This document shows, in pieces, positions 1-12,825 of a DNA stretch of 64,000 nt. The first letter of the stretch is position 1. Each line of letters opens with the position of its first letter. A program made the translations under genes and the position numbers. This stretch comes from Thamnidium elegans (lineage: Eukaryota; Mucoromycota; Mucoromycetes; Mucorales; Mucoraceae): the NCBI GenBank assembly GCA_025201345.1, contig JAIXMG010000003.1, positions 1,364,001-1,428,000 of the forward strand, given 5' to 3'. The notes under the pieces are model-generated. The model was not told where the DNA came from. It saw only the letters and a list, made by a program, of their open reading frames with translations, and did not search any database.

Positions 1-1897
1 AAATAATGGCGGTGATAGACAGATGTAAAGTATCTTAACGAATAACTCTATAAAAGAAAAAAACTAACTTTTTTTTCTTTTTCTTTAAAAAAAAAAAAAG
101 ATATTACGGATCTGGAGAATACATCCCAAGTTTGAATCAATTTGGTTATTTTGGTGGATACCAACAGTAAGTATCGCCAGGATATGACTCATGGCTGTTG
201 CACACAATCTTTCCAGAATAATTTCGTTATTAATTTATTTACTTTTTTTAGACATGTTGTTCCTGGATCTTCTTTCGTTACCCCTGACCTTGTTTCTATT
301 AGTGGTTTAACTTTCAACAATTCTGACAACTATATCAACAGCTACGCCGGATTTCATTATTTTACTCTATTTGATATAAATACAAATGTATGTGCACTTG
401 TAATTTATTTATATAAAATTAAACTTTTTTTTTTGTGTAGATCTGGACTGTCCCACCACAAACTAATGTGCCTAAAGATTATCAAATTTTGTTCAGCGCT
501 ACGTATCACCCTAAAACCCAAAAAGTTTACTATATCGGCGGAAGTTATTATAATTCTACCAGCGATTCCCTTTATAACAGTTTCTTGACATATGCCAGAA
601 CATTTAACACGGCTAACGGAGAATGGTTAAGAGAATCAATTAAAGGCAATGCTCCATCTCAAAGAGAGCAACATACCACCACCTTACGTTAGTTAAACAA
701 AAAAATCCCCCTTAGATAAAACATTATTGCTTATTAACTTTTTTTTTTCTTTTTTTTAAAAAAAAAATAGTTCCAAATGGTGATGATATTTTACTTTATG
801 GCGGAACTTTGTCTGAAGCTGTCGGTAATACTACTACAAAAGTATAGATCGCATAAATATGATAGCTGACTAGTTGTACCTTTTATTATTTTTGTTTTAG
901 CTGTAATGGATTACTGCTACACTCTCAATGTACCTACTTTGACTTGGAGGTATCATAATTTAGCTGCTCCGGCTGGATTTTCCGGACCAAGATCTCATCA
1001 CTCAGGTAATCCTACAAAAGACAGACAAGTTAAAAAGATATACGTTAAATTTACGTTTTTTTTTTATTATTTATTTTTTGGAAACTATTACAGCTGTCCT
1101 TGTAAACAACACTAGTTTGTTCATTCTGTTTGGTCTTAATAAAGATGCAACACGAACAAATGAGTTGTTAATTTTGGACGTACGAAACGTTGATAATTTA
1201 ACATTCGCAACTACTTTCCCTTTCGATAACGTTGTTGATACAACAGAAAATAATACCACTGTTGGTAACACTGGTGGTGATACTTCAAGTGGAAATAATA
1301 ATACAGATAACAAGCATAAAGAAGGATTGGGTAAAGGCGCTATTGCAGGAATCGCAGTAGGTGGTGTTATAGCGGTAAGTGCTTTTTTTTTTTTAAAAAA
1401 AAAAAAAAAGGTAGACACATTCTAACATAAACTAGGGCGCACTGCTAGTTCTAGCTCTCGTTTATTACTCTCGTGGCAAGAAAAGTAAGCAAGGAGTAAA
1501 CGGTTCTGGTAACTCCACCCATTATGAACAACAAAGAAATACTGGCGGTGAACTACTGGAAGTCGATTGGGATAAAATCGACGACCATTATAAAGAAGTA
1601 GGCGTACCTCCTGTCTCTGTATCACCCACATCGCAACATCAACAACACCAACAACATCAACAACAGCAATATTATGCTCAACAACGCCACTTATCAGACG
1701 ATCTTTATTCTGATGCTAATAGCAGTACTGATATTTCTTCATCTCGACTTCCAAATGTTTCTGCCACGAGTAGTCCAGAATCAAGATTTACAGCACCCAA
1801 CTTTTTGGAGTCAAAGCCAAACTCTGCGCCTATCTCACCTGATGTTGCTATTGCTCCAATAATGATGAAAGCTGTAAAACCCGATGGAGGAATTTAA
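1..1897 (+). CDS. Kelch/galactose-oxidase-like single-pass membrane protein, copy 1 (5' end outside window)
   Basis: Exons 1-24, 101-166, 252-387, 441-687, 771-824, 901-1005, 1094-1374 and 1436-1897; the 5' part lies left of the window. The visible protein has beta-propeller blade signatures (YFGGY, YYIGGSYYN, LLYGG, LFILFG), then an Asn/Thr-rich stalk and a hydrophobic membrane segment beginning near GAIAGIAVGGVIA. After it comes a basic stop-transfer (YYSRGKKSK) and a cytoplasmic tail with the box VDWDKIDDHYKEV, a His/Gln run and a Ser/Pro-rich end. Intron positions match the complete paralogue at 4077-6358, and that alignment fixed the donor at 825, because the alternative donor at 842 would put a stop in frame. 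Topology (propeller outside, tail inside) is inferred from the paralogue's signal peptide. Kelch propellers bind ligands or proteins; the partner is unknown. It is likely a surface or secretory-pathway receptor. Confidence 0.8.
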
Positions 1898-3469
1898 TAC
1901 ATACATATACTGAAATATACTTGGTCGAATAAAACTTAATAATTACTAATATTTGAAATAGAAAATGTTCAATATAAATATCTTTAATCCTTACTGCACT
2001 ATTTTTTGCTCATCTTTTCTATTAATGATGGCTTAATCGGTTGTACTTCTTTACTAGGAACACAAAAGACCATTTGCTTTCCTGACTTTTTTATTTTTTA
2101 TTTCTAACACCAAGTACCGTAATAGTAATATCAGTAGCAGTTATTAGAAGTACAACCTTGAGCTCTTTTTAAAATAATTGCAAAAGAAAAGACTTACTGC
2201 TGTTGTATTGTTGTATAGCGAAGCTGATAAACATCCTAGAAATTGGTCGCACAAAAAAGGTTAAAAAAAAGACGCTTTTTTAGAACTATGCATGAAACAA
2301 GCTGAAATAACAAGTGTAAGAATGATTAAATATATCATATGATCGAATATGCCCTATTTTATTATAAGTAATACAATATAGAATTATCCTAAACAATCAT
2401 CCACTTTATTATTAACAATGCCACGGCAACTGTCATTTAATAATAAGAACTATCAATCAAAGACTATGCGCATAAATAGTGTCTTTATGTTAAGAATATA
2501 TATATATGGTTGTTTTATTAAACACAGGTATTTGCATAAGAAAAGTTAACAAATGATTTATGAAAAAGAGCAGTTAAGGATCGTTGAAACGATTTTGAGC
2601 CAGCCTACTCTTCACAACCTCATTGGCCGTTTGCATTGGGGTCAAAAGCAATTTTTCCAGTTGTTTTAAATGCTTATCTAGCTTACTGTTTCCAACAATG
2701 ACAATATTATCATCTTCCCCAAATAGTTCTTGCATTAATTGAACTTCCCTGGCTACGTCTCCATTTTTATCATCAAACCAATCAAAAAAGCATTTTTTTT
2801 CAATACAATAGGTTGTCCATTACGTTTTGGAGAGTTGAATATTTCTGACGCTTTTCTTACTTGCGATTCTTCTAATTTAATTGGATAGTTATATAATAGG
2901 GTCCAAATTGGACAGGGTCGATAAATGTGGCATTTTGTAAAATCGGACGCGCATCGACATTTGATATAAGTTTCTTCACGATCAAACTTTGATCAAACCT
3001 GCTTTAATTTCTCTGATTGGTCGTACAGATACAGCTGATAACAATCATTGTTTGAGAGAAAAGTAAGAGATTTGCCAGCAGATTTTTTGTTAAGAAATAT
3101 TCTCAATCCGTCTCAACTTATTTCCAAATCGTCTCACTAAAAAAATTGTATCCAGATATTTAATCAAAACCCAATAAAGAGATAACCAAATTCGCGAAGA
3201 AAGGAAATCCAAACCGCTCGATCGTACCTATGCGAGTACCTTGTTATTCTAAGGTATTTCTAAAGCAAACGAGGTTAGTCAATCAGTTATAGTCACTTAT
3301 TAAAACCACAGTTCGTAAAACAGTTTCAATAAACAGTATAGTTACGTTCTACATTAACCATAAATATATCTTATACCTAATTATGCAAGATATAAATATA
3401 CTCTCTCTTTCATTGGAATACATACTATTGAGTAGAACAATATAAATTACAGCTATCGACCGAGCGTAT

Positions 3470-3500
<31 letters not shown>

Positions 3501-4076
3501 GATGAATTGGTTGATTATAAATTCTCCCTTACTGGTTGCACAATTATGGTGGCTCTAGTTCATTATGCTTGCTATATAGTGACCTTTACCTGCCCGAGTC
3601 TCAATAATTAGAGATAGCGGCACTGGCTAATACCAACTCAAGTCAATTATATTTAGTGACAGGAAGTGTAGCACCTTGTACTACCTGTAATATATATAAA
3701 TGAGGCGTTTTCATAATTAATAAAAAAAAACTCTTTTAAAATTTCTGATAAATTATTAGTTAGAAGCGAGAATAGTTTTTTCATAGGAGCAATTAGAGTT
3801 CCAATATGATATGTTGTTTGGATTTCACAAACCTGCTCATTAGTTTTTTTAATACCGCCGATTGTAAATTTTTACTGTATCACAGTGATGTCTAAGCCTC
3901 TGTGTAAATCTTCCTAAAATATCATTAATGCACCATTATATTGGTATTAAAACAGCTCCGTCGTTATTGTGGAAGGTTACACCGACATTTTGATTAAAAG
4001 TGGAGCTTTGTCATAGAAAAAAGGGTTCTTCTTCTTTTCCCTTTTTTTTTTTTGTAGATAAAGCGTATCTTAAGTT
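1898..4076. other. Intergenic region between the kelch paralogues
   Basis: This 2.2 kb between the two tandem genes contains a decayed minus-strand gene at 2574-3080 (separate entry) and an uninterrupted T28 run at 3473-3500. A pyrimidine-rich stretch at about 4030-4054 precedes the copy 2 start. I see no other supportable gene. Confidence 0.6.
2574..3080 (-). pseudogene. Decayed protein-coding gene, probably mobile-element derived
   Basis: The minus strand reads as protein-like sequence over about 165 codons, with one in-frame TGA and one frame change. The upstream part contains DREETYIKCRCASDFTKC and IYRPCPIWTLLYNYPIKLEE. The frame is lost at the A8/T6 homopolymer pair near 2790-2803 and resumes with FFDWFDDKNGDVAREVQLM, running to a TAA at 2574-2576. 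One stop and one single-base slip in otherwise good coding sequence are what a recently dead gene shows. The Cys-rich stretch and the FFDWFDDKN motif remind me of proteins repeated in Mucorales genomes and linked to transposable elements. That is from memory, and I do not assign a family. Confidence 0.55.
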
Positions 4077-6358
4077 ATGGCAAAGATAACTCTAATAATC
4101 GCTTCTCTTACAGCAAGTTTTACTTATGTTTTAGCTGCTGATATTGTATTATCTCGTTCTTTCCCATGTAAATATTGCTCAAATATATCGAAAGAATTTT
4201 AATATTTTAAATAGAATAGATGTATATTGATTTTTTTTCTTTCGTAATATTTAGCTTGCGGTTACGTCGGTGGTCAGATTTATTGTAGCGGTGGAGATAC
4301 TTCTCCCTCTCTTACTTCAGATAATTCGATTGACACAACCCTCTACTCTCTGAATATCAGCAACTTTGATGGAAAATCTAGTGATTCTATGAGTAACCAG
4401 TGGAATAAGGTAGTGCCTGCTTCGCCTTTTCAAACAGAAAATAGAAGAACGCCTACATCAATTGTATTATCCGATGGAAAGCGATTTTTAATTCAAGGAG
4501 GTCATAATATGTACGGTAACAAGCTTTCCAACCAATCAATTATTTATGATACTTCCTCAAATACATGGTCAAAGGCCAGATCATATGCGATCGCAGGCGT
4601 AGGAACGAAACAAATGTAAAGTATTAATAACACGCTGCGTATATTTTACTTATTATATGTATCCTTTTTTTTATATAGCTATTATTCAACTGCTGTTAAC
4701 TTACCAGACGATTTGGTTGGCTTTTACGGTGGACTCGAACAGTATGTATTTCCTTAATTGAGCCTTGACCTAGTATTGATATCTCTTTTTCTTTTTAGAG
4801 TTGCAAATATCTCTGCTCCTGAGATCGCTGAGAATGGAATTGCAATGCCTTTTGACGCAAATAATGGGTCCTATGTTGGATTCAGTCACTTAACAATGCT
4901 TACCTCTGGTTCAGGTGTAAATACATAAGTTATTATCTATCTCCCTAAAAAAATAAGACTAATATTTAACATACTTCTATATCAGATATGGTCTTCGTTT
5001 TCTCCTCAAAGTAAAACACTTGCAGACTTTTATCCTAATTCTCAAACGGCTACAATTAATCCTATCACTGGTAAAATATACTATCTTGGAGGTAGTTACT
5101 ACACCACTAGTAGTAACGGGAATCCAGCTAGAGTACCCTTTAACTGGGCTGCCGTTTTTAGCACTAAATCTGGCACTTGGTCAAATGAGACACTTAACGG
5201 TGTGGTTCCTACAGACAGAATTTATCATACGGCTAACCTATGTATGTGTAGCATTTTCTACCTAACTAATACGTATATATACTTCTACCAGCTATTTTTA
5301 AACTTAATATTTAATTATAGTGCCAAATTCACAAGAGCTCATTCTCTATGGAGGCTCCGATAACGGTCTCGTCGGTACGATTATTTTTTAAACGATCATA
5401 AAATACGACTAACACACATAAAACGTATAGCATCTACCGATTACTGTTTTACCTTGAATTTAGAGACTAATACGTGGACTAAGCAAGACAATGTCAATGT
5501 CCCTTCTTATTTAAGTGGTCCTAGATTCTCTCATTCAGGTATGTTTAACATATATCGAACTATGAAACATTATTGTAGTCATTTAACACACGATTATCGT
5601 TTAGCTGTTTTGGTGGACTCGACATTATTCATTTTATTTGGTAGAGGTCTGGATGGTACATTAAACCCTTCATTACTTACTATCGACGTTACAAGTATTT
5701 CTAATATCGTCTATACTGCTACTTATATTGCCTCTGCTATCTCTAATACACCTAATAATACGACCAATAACACAATCCCTAACTCGAAAGAATCCAGCGG
5801 ATTAAGCAAAGGTGCTATTGGCGGAATTGCAGCAGGTTCCATTGTTGCTGTAAGTACGATACACTTATTTAAATACCTTTACTTAATATAATATTCTTCT
5901 AGGGTCTGGGTATAATCGCTTTCATACTTTTTTATCTTCGACGCCAAAAGAAAGAAAACCAACGAAAGCTTGTAAAAGATGACATAGACGAACATATGAA
6001 TGTCGATTGGGATAAGATCGAAGACCACTATAAAGAGGTCCCAATTACTGTATCAAACTCTCCAGTTACTGTATCAAACTATCCAATTACTGTATCAAAC
6101 TCTCCAACTACTGTAACAAACTCTCCAACTACTGTAACAAACTCTCCGCAGTTTACAGAACCTACAAAAGTAGCTGCAAACAGTATCTCTTCTACAAATA
6201 TCCGCCATTACTCTCCTAATTTGATTGAAACAAGTGTAGCGAGTGATGCCGACTTTTCTTACCTTTCAAATAAGAACCCTGATACTAAGATTGACATTGT
6301 CAAGCCTTCCGTTAGTTCGACAGACGATTATGTTACTGTAAAGCCTGACGCCGCTTAA
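4077..6358 (+). CDS. Kelch/galactose-oxidase-like single-pass membrane protein, copy 2 (complete)
   Basis: Nine exons: 4077-4167, 4255-4615, 4679-4741, 4799-4916, 4986-5241, 5321-5374, 5431-5538, 5605-5849 and 5903-6358, giving 583 aa. The start is the first ATG and yields a clear signal peptide (MAKITLIIASLTASFTYVLA) ending before ADIVLS. The ectodomain has kelch blade signatures (CGYVGGQIYCSGG, FLIQGGHNMYG, GFYGG, YYLGGSYY, LILYGGS, LFILFG) and TW/SW strand ends, consistent with one six- or seven-bladed propeller. An Asn/Thr/Ser stalk leads to a membrane helix at KGAIGGIAAGSIVA plus GLGIIAFILFYL, then a basic RRQKKEN anchor. The tail repeats the box VDWDKIEDHYKEV found in copy 1 and then five 7-residue repeats. 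It is a tandem duplicate of copy 1 with shared intron positions. It probably acts as a plasma-membrane or cell-wall-facing receptor or adhesin; the ligand is unknown. Confidence 0.88.
6041..6148 (+). repeat. 21-bp in-frame minisatellite in the kelch copy 2 tail
   Basis: There are five tandem 21-bp units starting at 6041, 6062, 6083, 6104 and 6125. They encode the heptad P-[IVT]-T-V-[ST]-N-[SY], immediately after the DHYKEV box. All units are in frame, so copy-number change would lengthen the tail without breaking it. Copy 1 has a His/Gln run at the same place. Confidence 0.9.
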
Positions 6359-6412
6359 GAATTATTATGTAGAATACTGATTTATATTAAATATTCAAAA
6401 AAAAAAGAAATA

Positions 6413-6430
6413 TATATATATATATATATA
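6413..6430. repeat. (TA)n run between convergent genes
   Basis: An uninterrupted TA dinucleotide run lies in the 222-bp gap between the 3' ends of the kelch gene and NUP192. Similar TA runs occur at about 27271-27289 (HSF intron), 53833-53850 and 60491-60506 (intron of the E/A/V-rich gene). Confidence 0.8.
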
Positions 6431-6580
6431 GTTCAATATAACCTTTATAATTTATAATTTGCTGTTATTTAAAAATGGCAGAAGTTACATCAACTTCTAC
6501 TATATATATATATAAAACGAAGGGGAAATGGCATTTGGGAGGGTAATTTATTACAAGCTAGTTTTTTTTATGTATATAAT

Positions 6581-9500
6581 TTACTTTCCGTAGTATCGAT
6601 TACCCAAGAAAGCTTGTAATGTCTGTATCAGCTTGATTCTTGATTCTAAAGGATTACTGGTAGAGTTCAATTTTTTTAATGTGGATTCTGCTTTGCCCAA
6701 ACTATCAACAATATCTGTCATGTTGTCTTGAGCAATGTCCATTCTAATCTCATCCTTGATAGTTGGCTTAGCAATCCAAAGAGCAATTTGAGAAGTCAAA
6801 AGTAAGCCGCAATCTTGAATAAAATCTAATACTTCTTTCATGGAATATTCTTTGGAGTCTTGCCATTGTGACAACATAGTAACACCTGCGCCCATGTATT
6901 CAACCAATGTGCCAAATGATGCTTCGTCGTCTGTAGTGACACGCATATCAGGGTAAATAATTGTGTTACCAAATGGCCACTTACTATCATTACTTGTCAT
7001 TACAATGTTGGCTTCCGTCAGAATAATTAACGTAGTCAACATGTAATGCGAATTGATCATGATAGATCGTAAGATTTTTTGCATAAATTTACTTGTTTGT
7101 GCAGTTTCTGAATTTTTATCGGCTGTGCTAAATGTTTGTACCTCTTGACGTTCAACATTGTCAACGGGATAAAGTTGGGCTTGCATATGCGATGGATGAG
7201 TGAAGAAATAATGGTAGCGTTGAAGTAAACGTAAAGAGCAGTCCTTGAAAGATAAAAGTAAGTTATTCACACTGAGCTCAGAGCTTTTATGTTTTTGGAA
7301 ATGTTTGGATAAACCAAAGAAGACCATGTTGATGCGTTCGATTTCTTCCAACACAGGTGTCGAAAGGGATTCAGAGGGTGTAAGACCGAACATCGCGTCA
7401 TTAGCCCCGTTGGCGTTACCATATGCTTTACCGATTTGAGGGCTGTAAATTTGTAAAAAGTTAACTGTTTTAGCAAATACACTTTCTGATTGACCAAGAT
7501 GACGGTTTAAATTGTTAACAACACCTAACATTTGACACCAAATTGTATGAAGTGGATTGCGTTCAACATATGCGGGACCGTTCTTGCTTTTATCGCCAAA
7601 TCGAATAAACAAATCCAAGCTTCCTTGTTGTAAACGAGTTGTAAGACGGTTATTAGTAAGTGAGTCATAAATATTACGACTGACTAATTCGTTAGCTCCT
7701 CTTGGTATATTAGACAATTCGAGTAAGAAGTATAACGCTGATTCTGCATAAGGTGTAATACTGAGACTGTAAACGCCATTAGAAGACGAGCATTGGCTAT
7801 AAAAAAAGATAATTAATAAACTTTCTTGTTTTCCTTTACAACTATTTACCTTTCTACTTCCTTCACTACAATTTCAACACCGCCATAGAAGAGACTCAAT
7901 AATGAGGGAATAGTGCCATGTGTGGAGAAACAATTGACCCAAACAGATTCAGCGATATTATACTTGGGACTTATCAAGTCCTGTAAGAGAGAAACAACTA
8001 CTGTAACATCTTTAATGCAGCTTTCGGCAACCTCTTCAGATACAGGAGAGCCTTCAGCACTATATGAGCCAGCTTTAATAACCAAAACATGGAAACTCTT
8101 ACATACAACAGTCATTAAATCAGAAAGACAGCTTTGGAATTTTGTTTGAACTGTGGAAAGGTTACGAACGGCAGCACCTAAAGTACGAAGACACAACATA
8201 ATAGACTCCAACAAAGGTCTATGGAAACGAATAGCAGTGAAATCAGTAATACTTTGCATAACAGCAAAATTTTCACGATCTAAAAGACCACATAATGCAG
8301 ATAAAATCTCGAATGTCTTTGTAGCATACTCCTTCTTGGCAGATTCATCAGTACCAATTAATGCTTCGGCATTTTTACCAATCCAGTCTTCAGTCAAGGC
8401 ACGAATAAATTTAATCAAAACACTATAAGAAGTTAAACTTACACCATCATTACGCTTTTCTTCACAAGCATCCTTGATTAATCCAGTCAAGAAAGTATAA
8501 AGAGAATTAGAACCTTGTAAAGTAGATTTGTTTGCCCAAATCAAATCAGAAATACGGTTAGAAGAAGTTTCGATAAAAGTCTTGAAAGAACGAAGTAAGA
8601 TAATTTGCGAATCGACAATTGAACTATTGTAATTGACCTCTAAAACGCTCTTGAGGAAAGTGTTCGAATAATGTTTAATATCCAATACAGCCTGAATTTC
8701 AGGGGTAACGATCAAGTTATCCAATGTTGTCAATCCATATTTACTAGTGATATCTTTGAACAAAGTAATAACACGAGTTTCAGCCATACCGAAATCATAA
8801 AGATAAGAATCACCGTATTGACGTGCTTCACCTGCAGCATCGTCATCACCATAACCGCCAGTACGCTCCAACTTGAATAATAAAGTAGAAGGGTTATTAT
8901 AAATACCAATAGATTGTAAAATTGATTCGGCATCTGTAATAGCCTTTTGAGCAACCACAGGATCAAAGTCATTCTTGACAAAAGTTTGGCGCATTTGGGC
9001 AAGTTTACTAGGCTCATTAATTTTGTTCATCAAATTTTTAAGGCCGGCAGGAAGTTTGTTTAAGACATCAGCAGTAGAGTTTCCGCGAGCTCTTTCATTA
9101 CCAGCAGTAAGATGAATTTCATAAGATAAAATACGCATAACGAAGGCTTTGCTAAGGTTGAGACAACAAAGACGACGTACATTCAGATCATTACGAGAAA
9201 TAGATGATGAACTACCAGGACACATTAAATCAAGTGTATCAAGATGACAACTAGATGTATCAATATCGCTGCTAGGATTCAATAAAACCTTGCCAAGAAC
9301 ATCCCAAAGAGCATTATCAGAACGCGTACGTTCGACAAGAGCATAATGATCAAAAGCGGTTTGCCAGAAAGTAGCAAGGAAACGCAATACATTAGAAGCT
9401 ACGGTGGGCTTCTGTACAGAGAGAGTTTCCCAATGGCCCAAGATATCAATAGCAGCGCGGATAGCAGATTCAGTAGGAGCAGGCGTAGGTGCAGCAGGAG

Positions 9501-12500
9501 CACTTGTTTGACCAGCTAAAAGACGAACAGCAGATTTAGGACTAGGTAAAATGAAATCACCACAATCTAAAAATAAGACAGCTAAACTGGGTTGGGTTTC
9601 TAAGAAAGCGGTCATTAATCTCCAGATAGCAGATAATAAGTCTTCACTTTGGAAGTGGTCCTTGGCAATATCAAGATAGGTACGAATAATTTGATGAACT
9701 TGATCGGTATTTCCAAGATATTGAACGAAATTGGGGATGTTCTTCCAAGTAGAGATGGTACGACACAAAAGGAATAAAACATTAGTAGATTCGATTTGTA
9801 AAGCGATGTTGTGACGATAGTTGATATGCTTGACAATACGCAACAAAAAGTCAGAAGATTGTGTACCAGTAGTGCGTTCCAGCAATAAACGTTCCAGTGT
9901 GCTTTCAGATAAAGCAGTACCTTGATTATTTTGTTCCAATCTATGTTGTAATAAAATCTTTACGAAAACAAAAGTTAATTCAGTTAACTTTTCGACCTTT
10001 TGAGCTTCCTTGGGATGGTTGATCTTGTATAAAGTGTTGGCACTATTAGCTCCTTCAGAAATAGTATCAAGTAATGGCGCAATATGATAGACGCCACCAT
10101 CATATAAAAAGTTTTTGAAAATACCATCACGAATACCATTTAATGTTAATCTACTCTGTTGACTTGTTGCTGGTTCCTTAAAGCCACGGGTAATTTCAGT
10201 AAAGATTTCGAGAACTTTAGTACCAATCAAATAGCGTTCAGAAATCTTCTTGTATCGCCAGTTAGCATAGGATGGGAATACATCCAACATAAGATAATGT
10301 AAACAGAGATATAATACTTCGACTTGGTATTGACGGTTAGGAACAGATACATTGTTTGCTGATTCATTGACCCACCAGTTACGTTGAACATCATAAACAA
10401 GACTTTGTACCATATCTAAGAAAGCCAATAACAAAGTGTATCTACCAGTAGTACATTCAACTCTTGAGACAATTTGTTGAATTTGTGCAGCAGGATTAGA
10501 AACAAAAGAAGATGCAACAAGTCTAGTAGAGATAGGAATACTAGCATTAGGTCTAGGTAAAATAGGAGCAGATTGCAAGTAAGCCCAAATATCATTACGG
10601 TAATGAGGGATCAATAAAGAAAGACATTGTAATGACAGTGTCATAGTAGGGATAGGGCATGGTTGGAATCTGCTACAAGAACTAAGGATATTGCAAAGTA
10701 CGGAAATAATAATAGGAGAACCAGTAGCTTGACCAGGAATACGAGTAACAGATTCAATATGTCCAACAAAAGCAGGTACCAACTTGGGATTATTCATGAG
10801 TACGTTATGAATTAAGTCAAGAATACTATCAATTGTTTCAATATTTTTTCCCATAATATTTCCATCCAAATCCTTGATATCAACGCTAGAAATAGATGGG
10901 TTCATAAAACCAGCCAAGACTGCAGTCAAAAGATGCCATCCGGAATAAGAAGAATTGAATTGAACGCTACGGCTATTATCAGAGCTAGAAAGAATAACGC
11001 CTTGAGTACCTTCTACAATCTCGATAGGAGCAATAGATAAAAGCTCTTGGGTAACACGAATATTGTTGTCTGCTTGAATAGTAGCACCACTTCCTTCTTC
11101 AATGGCAGAAATTTGGACATTATCATTTAATTCAATAGTGATATTTGGCAATTGACAGAGATATTCAAATACATTTTCAGAAGCCTTACCATTCAATTGC
11201 TCACCATCCTTACCACCCGTCAAAGCCGATAAAAGTTGTGTAAAATCGGTGAAATACACAGGGAATCTTCCACGAGCTGTAGAAAGTAAACTGTTGGGAT
11301 CGTCCTTGATAAAATCTTCATTCCAAAATGAATCACAAAGAGCAGCTTGATCTTTGAAAACGAGACAATATGCTTTGATCAAACTAGCATAACTTTCTAT
11401 CGGTATATAATTAGGTCGAGTAGCACTTAAGAATGCTTTTAAAAGAGTTCTTAATGCAGATCGATAACCGAAATTATTGACATCCTCTTCATCGCACACA
11501 TCACTTTCCAATACACAAGTAAGTACATCAAATACATTTAACTTCAAGGAACGACCCAAGTAAATACGATCCATATTAGGTCTTTGTTGGATAGAAATTT
11601 GTCGTTCGTCTTCAAATTCTGTGCCGTTGACGGTAGGTCTGTTAATTAGCACATCAGTAGCTATACTTTGTTCCCCACGAATGATAAGTTCGACTTCTTT
11701 ATAATTTTGAGGTACTGTAGCAGAGTTGTCACCACATAATGCACAATCCAAACAAGTAATAAAAAATGACCATGCTAATAAAAATGGAGCATGTTCAATT
11801 CTGTTACCCAAGTATAATGCCACTTGATTTATCTTTGTGATGAATTCAGGTTTGTCGATCAAATCTTGACCTGTAGGTGATAATTTGGTGTCGACTGTTA
11901 ATGTAGATGGAACAATCAAATTGGTAGAAAGTAAAATGCAGAGGTTGGTAACACTTTCGCGTAATTTTGATCCCTCATCATCAAGTACATAACCAAAGGC
12001 TTGAAGGACTCCGAAACTATCAGCTTCGAATTCTTGAATGATCGAAAAGATAAAACTAGGTACAAAGGTATTTGTTAAACTGAAAAGGAAAATAATTTCC
12101 AATAAAGCCTTTTGTTCTCTCAAGTTTTGCTTGGCCCATACAATGGCCCATCCAGAAAATGAATATGTACGGTTAGGTACATTGCTGCGTACTAACTTTG
12201 AAAATTGAGCGAAAAGACGTTGATTAAAAGGTGGTGTAGAGTTGTCATCACGTAATTTGTTTACAGTATCGGCTGCAATAGCTGAATATGGGTGAGTTTC
12301 ATCTAATGCAATACGTTGTAAAGAGCCAATACACTCCAAGAGTGAAATACGATCTTCATAATAAAAGTTGATAACATTCATGATTAATTCAACGTGCTCA
12401 CAAAGCGTTTGTCCATCATTCTTAAAACGTGTAACAGCATCTTTGTTTTCTTGTCTATATGCTTCCCAAAGTTGAGCACATTGAAGTTCATTCAGGTTTG

Positions 12501-12825
12501 TAATATCTGAAATTTTATAGATTAAATCCTTTTCATTTTGTTCTAATTTAATCGACTTTCCATCGACTGTAACGCTTGAACCTGAAGAGATCTTGGAACG
12601 AGATTGGCTTGAGGCTTCTCCAAATGCTTCTATTCCTAGTTTTAATTGATCTTTCTTCTCTTCTAATAGAGTTTGAAGTCGATCGGTCGAGCATTGTTCA
12701 ACACCTCTTTCGATTGTGTCAAATAACTTGCGATAAGTTCTAAAAAAAATTAGGCGACTATATATTATACTCTTTTTTTCTTATTATTACCCTGCAAACT
12801 TTTCGTCTTGATCACTTTGTACCAT
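6581..12825 (-). CDS. NUP192: Nuclear pore complex inner-ring scaffold nucleoporin Nup192/Nup205
   Basis: Three exons on the minus strand: 12825-12791, 12739-7850 and 7796-6581, giving 2046 aa, the usual Nup192/Nup205 size. The first exon is tiny (MVQSDQDEKFA) and joins in frame to GTYRKLF and the N-terminal helical domain. Most of the protein is one 4.9-kb exon. It is almost entirely alpha-helical solenoid with no membrane segment or enzymatic motif, as expected for the inner ring, where Nup192 binds Nic96 and Nup53/59 and holds the central channel. N-terminal sequence such as YEDRISLLECIGSLQRIA and the late LWAN-type helices fit the family. The gene is convergent with the kelch gene (222 bp apart). 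An ACGCGT element lies at about 12978, some 150 bp upstream; a cell-cycle role for it is speculation. Family identity rests on length, architecture and recognised sequence. Confidence 0.9.
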
